Assembly (NCBI GenBank): GCA_024684085.1
Contig: JAIKXM010000021.1
Span: 62,001 to 126,000, forward strand
DNA: 64,000 nt
Direction of reading: 5' to 3'
Origin: Lachnospiraceae bacterium
GTDB taxonomy: Bacteria > Bacillota > Clostridia > Lachnospirales > Lachnospiraceae
Shown here: piece after piece, positions 52,226 through 61,000 of the stretch
How the letters are laid out: the number at the start of each line of letters is the position of its first letter
How positions within the stretch are numbered: the stretch's first letter is position 1
Position numbers and translations under genes: made by a program
Notes under the pieces: generated by a model
What the model saw: the letters and a program-made list of their open reading frames with translations, nothing else
The model's database searches: none
What the model was told of the DNA's origin: nothing

Positions 52226-53923
52226 ATGATCAAGAAGATCCGTCTTGGCGAGGCTCTTATCGGAGCCGGGTATATAACAGAAGAACAATTGGATCAGGCG
52301 TTGGCTTATCAGAAGGCTAATGAGAATCGTCAGAGACTGGGAGAAGTTCTGATCACCCTCGGTTTTGTAACAGAAGACGATATGCTGGGCGAGCTGGCAA
52401 GACAGCTTCAGGTTCCCTTGCTTACGCTTAATCAGATCACACCATCCGCAGAGGTTATCGCAACGATCCCTCGTGAGACTGCAATGAAGCAGAGTCTTGT
52501 ACCTCTTAAGATCGCCGATGACAATCTGTATGTGGCTACGGATAATCCGCTTAACTATTACGGATTCATGGAACTTGAGGAACAGATCGGTAAGCAGATC
52601 GTTCCTTACCTTACCAAAAAAGAGAATATCAATATAGCTATCGAACAGTTCTACGCCAATAAGAGCCTGTTCAACGTAGTTAATGAAGCCAATCAGCTCT
52701 ACGGTAAAGATTATCAGGAGAAGGATACTTCCGAATCTTACCAGCAGATGATGGATCGAGTAGACAGCTCACCTGTTGTTAAGCTGGTTAACTCAATCCT
52801 CACTCAGGCTGTTACGATGCTGGCTTCGGATATACATATCGAACCCAAGCAGAACAATGTTATCGTAAGATTCAGAATAGACGGCGATCTTATGGAAGTC
52901 ATGGTTCTGAATGCGGCGATACATATGTCACTGGTGACCCGACTTAAGATCATATCTAATCTTGATATAGCCGAGAAGAGGGCACCTCAGGACGGACGTT
53001 TCAGTATAGAGATGGGTACAAGGGAAGTTAACTTCCGTATCTCAACTCTTCCGAGTGTATACGGCGAGAAGATAGTTATCCGTATCCTTGGTGATAATAA
53101 GGTGGATCTTATTCCTCTTTCAATGCTGGGAATGAGACCTTCCGATAATGAGAAATTTAACAGACTTATACATAATCCCAACGGAGTTATCCTCGTTACG
53201 GGACCTACAGGAAGCGGTAAGACAACTACCATCTATTCGGCACTTAATGAGATAGCCAAGCCGAATGTGAATGTTGTCACAATAGAAGATCCTGTTGAGA
53301 AGACGATGGATGCTCTGACTCAGGTTCATATCAATGCAAAAGCGGGAGTCACTTTTGCAAGTGGTCTTCGTTCCATAATGCGACAGGATCCCGATGTAAT
53401 AATGGTCGGTGAGATCCGAGATACGGAGACAGCTGTAATAGCTGCACAGGCGGCTATTACGGGACATTTGGTACTCAGTACCATTCATACCAATGATGCA
53501 CCCGGTGCATTCATGAGGCTGGTAGATATGGGAGCCGAACCTTATATCGTTGCTTCTTCCGTTATCGGAGTTGTGGCACAGAGATTATTGAAGCTTATCT
53601 GTGAGGACTGCAAAGAAGAGTACGAGCCTGACGATAATGAACTTCGATACTGGGATGAGCCCATCAGACCCAGATTCTACAGGGGCAAGGGCTGTAGTAA
53701 ATGTAATCACACCGGCTATAAAGGCAGAATAGCCGTGTATGAGATAATAATGGTCAATCAGCCGATAAGAGATCTTATCATGGAACATGCTTCCAGTCAG
53801 GTCATCAAACAGGAAGCTGTTAAGGCAGGATTTACCGACATGAAACACAATGCAAAAGAATTGATCAAGGAGGGAAAGACGACATTATCAGAGATGTGCA
53901 AAGTAATTAATTTCTTAGATTAA
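52226..53923 (+). CDS. pilB: Type IV pilus assembly ATPase PilB
   Basis: A 565-residue hexameric motor that powers pilus extension. The N-terminal GspE_N/MshEN domain (about 1-145) includes LGEALIGAGYITEEQLDQAL. The motor has Walker A GPTGSGKT (326-333), the Asp box, Walker B IMVGEIRD and a zinc-binding tetracysteine (CEDC...CSKCNHTGYKGR). GGAGG precedes ATG 52226. No pilT retraction ATPase and no prepilin peptidase (pilD) lie in the window, so these must be elsewhere or absent. Confidence 0.95.
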   Translation: MIKKIRLGEALIGAGYITEEQLDQALAYQKANENRQRLGEVLITLGFVTEDDMLGELARQLQVPLLTLNQITPSAEVIATIPRETAMKQSLVPLKIADDNLYVATDNPLNYYGFMELEEQIGKQIVPYLTKKENINIAIEQFYANKSLFNVVNEANQLYGKDYQEKDTSESYQQMMDRVDSSPVVKLVNSILTQAVTMLASDIHIEPKQNNVIVRFRIDGDLMEVMVLNAAIHMSLVTRLKIISNLDIAEKRAPQDGRFSIEMGTREVNFRISTLPSVYGEKIVIRILGDNKVDLIPLSMLGMRPSDNEKFNRLIHNPNGVILVTGPTGSGKTTTIYSALNEIAKPNVNVVTIEDPVEKTMDALTQVHINAKAGVTFASGLRSIMRQDPDVIMVGEIRDTETAVIAAQAAITGHLVLSTIHTNDAPGAFMRLVDMGAEPYIVASSVIGVVAQRLLKLICEDCKEEYEPDDNELRYWDEPIRPRFYRGKGCSKCNHTGYKGRIAVYEIIMVNQPIRDLIMEHASSQVIKQEAVKAGFTDMKHNAKELIKEGKTTLSEMCKVINFLD

Positions 53924-53936
53924 GGAGGAAAAGGGT

Positions 53937-54398
53937 ATGCGTAAAGAAAGAAATAATGATGGTTTTACTTTGGTTGAGTTAATTATAGTTGTTGCAATCA
54001 TTGCTTTACTTATTGCTATGATCGCACCTAATCTTACAAGCTTCCTTGGCACTGCAAGTGATACAACTTTCAGAGCTAATGCCAAGACAGCGTTTACAGC
54101 TTCCAATGCGTGGGCAACACAGATGAGAGTTTCCGGAGCAGCAGGAGCAGCCGGAACAGTTACACTTGAGCTTAACGGCGATGTTCTTCAGGCTGCTTAT
54201 ACAGGCGTTACAGCACCTACAGGTTCTCAGCCTGCTCTTGAAGATCTCTTTAATGCGGGTGAATTTAATGCGGATACAGTTGTAACAGTTACAGTTGATG
54301 CTAACTGGGCTGTAACAAATGTTGTATGGGCAGAAGCCGGCACATCATCTACATATCCCGATGCTGCAGCTACACCTACATCTGCACCTACACCGTAA
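53937..54398 (+). CDS. pilA: Type IV major prepilin
   Basis: A 153-residue prepilin. The leader MRKERNNDG is followed by the mature helix FTLVELIIVVAIIALLIAMI with Glu5. The globular domain is Ala/Thr/Val-rich (TASNAWATQMRVSGAAGAAG), ending in a Thr/Ala/Pro-rich tail (AATPTSAPTP) that might be glycosylated. It has the strongest ribosome site of the operon (TAAGGAGG), as expected for an abundant subunit, and starts 13 bases after pilB. It has only one Cys-free domain, so no disulfide loop closes the D region. Confidence 0.9.
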   Translation: MRKERNNDGFTLVELIIVVAIIALLIAMIAPNLTSFLGTASDTTFRANAKTAFTASNAWATQMRVSGAAGAAGTVTLELNGDVLQAAYTGVTAPTGSQPALEDLFNAGEFNADTVVTVTVDANWAVTNVVWAEAGTSSTYPDAAATPTSAPTP

Positions 54399-55000
54399 TC
54401 GTGATCGCTTTTGGATATTTTTTGATTTAGCACCTTTGTAAGCGCACGGATGCGGAAGAACAACTTGCAATAACGTCGAACGGTTCGACTGATTTATTGT
54501 GATATACCGGTCCGGTCACGGATCGGACCGGTGATAATCTAATCAAACTTAATACTTTATGGACAATAGTCCGTCGTGGTACGTGCTATTGTTGAATGAT
54601 CGCAGTAGACAATGGTAACGTTGGGCTATTGAAACAGCACATTGATGATAATTGATATCCCTTTTGAATAACGAAGTAGAGTAATAATTAACTTAAGATG
54701 AATGGCTGTGATGATCCTTATATGAGGATCATCGGTTGGCCGAATTTCTATCTGTGCACAGGTTAAAGATTCTACTGAACATGTCCGGCTTACGGACGTG
54801 ATGATTAAATACCCCGGGTATTTAATTAACAAAGGCGTGGCTTACGGCCACGCCTTTGAATTTCTCCAAGGCCGAAGCCGTGAGCGGCAATGATTTTTAT
54901 ATAAATTGCCATTGCCAAAAAGTAAAAAAAACACATTAGGGGTTAAGGAAACGCCCCAAATATCCGATAATAGACATAGGGGTATTATGTAATTACGGAG
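54399..55000. other. 600-bp non-coding region rich in hairpins
   Basis: No gene is visible. Inverted repeats occur in sequence: GTCGAAC/GTTCGAC (54475-54489), ACCGGTCCG/CGGACCGGT (54506-54532), ATGATCCT/AGGATCAT (54711-54732), GTCCG/CGGAC (54783-54797), ATTAAATACC/GGTATTTAAT (54804-54826), AAAGGCGTGGC/GCCACGCCTTT (54831-54857). The last is the strongest but has no clear T-run. Together they could end pilin transcription, stabilise the pilin message, or form a structured RNA before the giant gene. Confidence 0.55.
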
Positions 55001-55007
55001 AATGCAT

Positions 55008-58000
55008 ATGAGCAGAAAAAGGAATTGGGACAAAAGAGGCTTTACCCTTATTGAGATAATCATAGTTATAGGCCTTATATCGATAATCCTTGGACTTGTG
55101 ACAGTCGGAATGTCAGGGTTCTTTGATGCTGCCGATCAGATGGAGAGATCCGCTGTGGCAGAGACCGGTTTCTATAGTCTGCAAAACCATATCAATTACC
55201 TTAAGAGAAACGGCGGATTGAATGATTTTGCCGCTCTTTTGCGGGCTCATGGTCACAGTGAGGACACTGAGCTTAACAAGTCTGTCATTGTATCCAATTA
55301 TGATGAGAATTATTACAATAACGAATATCTTCCGGAGCATGGCGAGAGTGAGATAGTCTATATAACTATTGACAGTAATACGCCTTCCACTACGGACAAT
55401 CCGATCTATCCCATCTTAAGTGCCGCATTTAATGATGACGAGATTATGGCAGGAAGCTTCCTTGCTGAGGTGGATCTCTCTACAGGTATCGTAAGGAGTC
55501 TGTTCTACTCGACATCGGTCGGCAGTCTTGATCTTAGCGGAAGCGGAAGCAGAGATGATAAGAGAGATTGTCTCTACAGGGATGCTGACAGCCTCCTGGA
55601 GAAGCGTCAGGGTTACTTCGGACTTATCAATACGTCTCTGCATTATGACAAGGTGGAATCAGACAATTTCGAACTGCCCGATAAGATCGAACTCGTTAAT
55701 GAGGACAGATTGTATCTCAGGTGGCAGGAAGTCAATCATGAGAATCTGTCAGTTATTGCGGGCACTATTGATGTGGATGACATATTCTACAGGGTTACCG
55801 TATATGACGGCAACGATGATGCGATCGCCGAGTATGATATCAGCAGGGCAGATATTCATAAGGAATTGTCAGGTGTATTAACATCCGCTCTTGATTATAT
55901 GGATGATACATCCGTACCCATAAGCGATTCGATGGCAGGAAGCAGCAAGCAGATCTGGTGTGATTATGCGGATCTTGATTATACAGAGTCGCCTACCGCA
56001 CAGTCAGGTGAGTTCTATTTTGCATTGCTTGAATGTCCTGATCATGTATTCGCTGATAATGATTACGACTTTGAGTACGATGACAGTATATATGCAACTC
56101 TTCAGGTGGGTAATATCAATAAGCCTGACAGGGTAAGTACCGAGAGCATTACATCCAATATGGAAAGTGCGCTCTATAATTACGTGTATGATGATACTGT
56201 TTCGATCGCATGCAGCAGGCATCTTAATAACATAAGATACGGTGATCCGTTCAACGCTTCATACTGTCTGACCGACAATATCGACTGGGGCAATATTGAG
56301 AACAGGCACAGGGATATCAATTTCGCTTCAGTAATGTATGAAGATGAGGTTACACCCGGCTTGTATCACGGCTTTGGCGGAGTGCTCACCGGAGATAAGG
56401 ACGTTGCGGAGCTGGTTGAATCCGATGCGGCGAGTGAGGGATTTGATCTGTATCGTTATATCGATAACAGAAACAGCAGGGAATCCAATGCCGATTATAA
56501 TGCATATACCATATCCGGACTGACTATCTCAGAAGACGGCAGATCCCAGGTGGGTATGTTCTATGCTGTTGAAAACGGCGCGCTTATCAGTGATATCATC
56601 TTCGAGGATGCCAAGGTTACAGGTGATGATGACACGGGTGTCGTTGCCGGTATATCCAGAGGCCGGATCAGTAATATCGCAGTTATCGATCCCAAGGTGG
56701 AAGGCGGTAAGAAGACCGGCGGTATCTGCGGAGAGCTTACGGGCGATGATTCTTACATTCAGTTTTGTGCGGTTACGGGATACAGGGACGGCACGGACAG
56801 TTACATTAAGGGAATATCGCAGGTAGGCGGTATAACAGGTCTGGCTGACGGTGAAGTAAGCAATAGCATGAGTTCTGCTTACTGTATCGCTGCACCCGAG
56901 GCAGGCAATGACAATATTAAGAGCAATGGTCTTGCGAGGGCTGTCGGCGGTATTGCCGGAAGCGTTACAGTCAGTGCGGGCTATTTTACGGAGAATATAA
57001 GCGGAGTAAGGCTTGATGCCAATGGTATTCCGGAGATCATAACCGACGAGCAGATTCTCGATGCAGTTCTTGCCGATATTACGGGCGGCAGAGTGGCAGG
57101 TATCGGTGACGTGGGCGGTGTTGCAGGTGATATCAGCGCCATGAGCGGAGAGGCCACACATCTGTATAATTATTCGATAGTAAGCTCGCTTATGATACCT
57201 GCGGCTGAGTTCACACAGCGCGGGGATACGGGCAACGAGAATATCTATGTTAATTACGGCGGTATAGCAGGCATTCTCAAAAACGGTAAAACTGTCAGAG
57301 ATTGCAGGAATTACGCGCCGGTAGGTCTTCAGTTCGTTAAGAGAGACGGCAGTGTTGCAACGGATGACGAAGCAAGAGATTACATGTATCATAAGGATAA
57401 TGTGACGGACGAGAATTATGCAGTCAATCCCAAGTCGCTGACATCGCCCAGATACATTGGCGGTATAGTCGGATATGCCGAGGCAGGAAGCAATGTCATA
57501 GATTCTTACAGCGATGCCGCATCTTATGATACTTATGAAGCGGAGCTTGAGGATTATCGTAACAGGCTCACGGGTGATGGAGGTTATTATACCGGCAAGT
57601 ATGTTGGCGGTATTGTCGGCATGCTCTGCGGTAACCTTACACTCAGCGATACCCTTGGCGTGGATGAACTTGAAGTTAATGTCAAGGCATACGATACGGC
57701 GGGCGGAATAGCAGGGATTATCGGAAAAAACGGGCAACTGAATTGTCTGCGTAGCCGACTTATCATTAGCGGAGTCGTGGCCAACGACAAGGCGGAGGCA
57801 GCCGGCGTTGCAGGTGTTGTTGCGGCTGACAGCGGCAGCTTAACGGGAAGATTCGTCAATGAAGCCAACATCTTCGGATCAACTGCGGCAGGTATAATAG
57901 GCCGTCAGAATAATAAAACAGTCACTCTGACAGGTTGTGAGAATCGTGCAGTCATTCACGGAAGAGGCATGAAAAACGGTGGTTACATGGGTGGTATCGC

Positions 58001-61000
58001 AGGTTATTCGGCAGGTATCATAGACGATTGTCGTAATATAGGAACTCTGAATCAGTATCTGTATCCGGGACTGCTCGACAGGACTATACCTGAGGATATC
58101 GACGGATATACAATCTACCGCGGTTTTGTATATGCAGGCGGTATTGTCGGATATCTGGATGCCGGCGGAGCTGTAAAGGATTGTAATTCAGAGTATGTTA
58201 ACTCTGCGGATAATAAGGTGATAGTCAGTCACAATTCATATGCGGGCGGTATTGCAGGATATGTAAGAGACGGTGATATCACGGCACCTTCGGGCAAGAC
58301 GGTCACCATACCTCTGTATATGTGTGATGATCATAATTACGGCTATGAGATCGTAGTCAATGAGAGAGCCCGTCTCGGCGGTATTGCGGGTGCGATCACC
58401 GGATCGGGTAATAAATACGTGTCCAAGATGGATTATACAGGTAAGATCAGATGTCTGTATAAGTCCGATAACGGAAGTACTGCCGTAGGCGGTATAGTAG
58501 GTTACTTCAATAACACTAACTGTACTATAAGCAAGTGTAATGTCAGGTGTGATATACAGAGTAATATATACAATACGGGCGGTATCGTAGGATATTTCAG
58601 AAGAGGACGCATATTGAGCGATTGCTCTAATAATGGCGATACCTATATTGAGACTACAGGCAATCGTACAGGTGGTATAGCCGGAGCTGTATATTGTGAC
58701 AATACCGACTGTTGTATGGATATTGAGTATAATTACGCAGTTGTAGTCAGCACCGGCATTCAGACCGGAGGATTCGCAGGCTACGTTAATGACGGTTATT
58801 ATTTCAATATATCGGGTAAGAAGAACAATTCGGTCCGTGTTCAGGGACGTGAAGAAGTCGGCGGTATTGCAGGTCATTATGAGATCGGTACGGACGCCCT
58901 TATCAGTAAGCCTGTCAATAGCGGCAAAGTATACGGCTTCTACAATGTAGGCGGTATCATAGGTCAGCTTAGAGATAAGAGAAGCGGAACTCTCCCTCTC
59001 AGGATGAACGAGCTTAAGAATGCGGGAGAGGTATTATACATCTTCTCAGCGACCAATCCGGGAGCTGAAGGCGCAAGAGTGGGCGGTCTTATCGGTGGTT
59101 CGGGCTTTGGCGGCAGCGGAGCTTCGGTATTACAGTTGACCGATTGCGTCAATGAAGGTAAGGTCGCATCCGGTGAGGACGGCGCCAGGAGCAGTAGAAG
59201 TGGAGGTCTTGTAGGCGAAGATGACAGGAATGTCACATTCGTTAATTGCGCTAATAAAGGGCCTGTAACGGCCAATAATAATATCGGCGGTATCATAGGA
59301 CAGGCCGATAAGTCGGTTACCATGACGGATTGTTATAATGCCGCACAGGTTAAGGGTAATGACTGTATCGGCGGTCTTGCAGGTCAGTGTGAATCCCAAG
59401 GAGACATCACGCTCACCAACTGTCAGAATACGTCGGACGGTGTTGTTCGCGGTCATGATACTATCGGCGGACTTGTAGGTAAGGCTGTGGGCAGTAAGTC
59501 AACCCTGCCTGCATTCAGTGCCGACACTTGTGTCAATTACGGTTATGTCGAGGCCACAGCCGGTAAGGCAGGCGGTATTGCAGGTTATGTTGTTCTCAAT
59601 ATCTGTGATTTTACCGCTTGCGTCAATAATGCTGATATCGATAGTGAACTTACATCTCCCATGGGTTCTTATCTGGGAGGTATCATAGGATATTTCTCTG
59701 CGGAAAACACCGGCAACACGGCTAATGATACTCCGGTATCTGTATTCGATGCCTGTGAGAATCACGGAAGACTGTCCAAGACCTATAATAATGTCGGAGG
59801 TATATGCGGAGCGGATACGATGAATTCACAGTATCTGAACTGTATCAATTCTCCTGCGATTTCTCAGGATGTCATTATTCTTGAGACCAATGAGAACAGA
59901 GAATTTGAGATCGTCGGCGGTATCGTAGGATACGCCGGTATGGGACGACACGGTATCACTCTTGACGGCTGTATTAACTCAATGAATATCAGGACGAACA
60001 GAACCGGTAGGAATATTGGCGGTCTGGTTGGTATGTTCTCCGCTGATAAGGATGTGGTACTTCACATTGAGAAGAGTAATAGCGGTAATACCAATTCCGG
60101 TAATATCTCAGTGGAAATAGCCGGACATAATATCGGAGGCTTTGTCGGTTATGTAAGAACCGGTAGTACCAACATCAGAAATGCTGAGAATTACGGCTCT
60201 ATAAAGGCAGGCTCAGAGGGTCTGTATTCGGCAGGCGGTATCCTCGGCGGTTCCGATAAGAGTGCTAATGTCGGAAGTCTTCATATAAGTAACAGTAATC
60301 AGCATTCATCTATCGAATACGGCAGGAACAATATCGGCGGAATTGCAGGTCTTATGGCAGCAGCGACATCGATTCAGGTCACTAGTTGCCGTAACCAGTG
60401 TGATGACCCCTATATACAATGTAATATCAGTCTTATTGATACAAGTGCCAATACCACTCCTGTCGGCGGTATTGTAGGCGGAATATACTCAACATCCGAT
60501 AATGAAGCTTCACCGGCGTATTGTTCTATTGTATCCAATGCCAATTATTCGAGACTGGATGTAAAGAACACCAACGAAGGCTTTGGCGGAATCTTCGGAA
60601 GAGCAGAGAAGGTAAGAGGATCGATCACCGGTAATGCCAATTACGGTGAGATACATATAAGCGGAAGTGCAGAATGTGTAGGCGGTATAGGCGGAACGAT
60701 CTGTTATCCCAGCGTGGCAACTGAAGCTGACTTCGCACATACGAGTAATGCTAATTATGGCATCATCTACATAGAAGGTACTCAGGGCAGATATGTAGGC
60801 GGTATCTATGGAAGAGACGGTTCCGTAGCCAATTACACCACCTGTGTTAACTACAGTGCCATTAATGCAACTTCCGGTGTTACGGAATTTAATGCAGTCG
60901 GAGGTATTACGGGATATCTGTATTCCAATGCCAAGGGCGCAGGAGGAAGTACACCGACTAAAGAGACTTATCTCTATAGCTGTATCAATAACGGAAGTAT

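Noticed and set aside
56529-57737. 402-residue minus-strand open frame inside the giant prepilin gene
   Set aside because: It is antisense to a continuous 2942-residue repeat protein and follows the codon bias of that strand; no ribosome site or domain.
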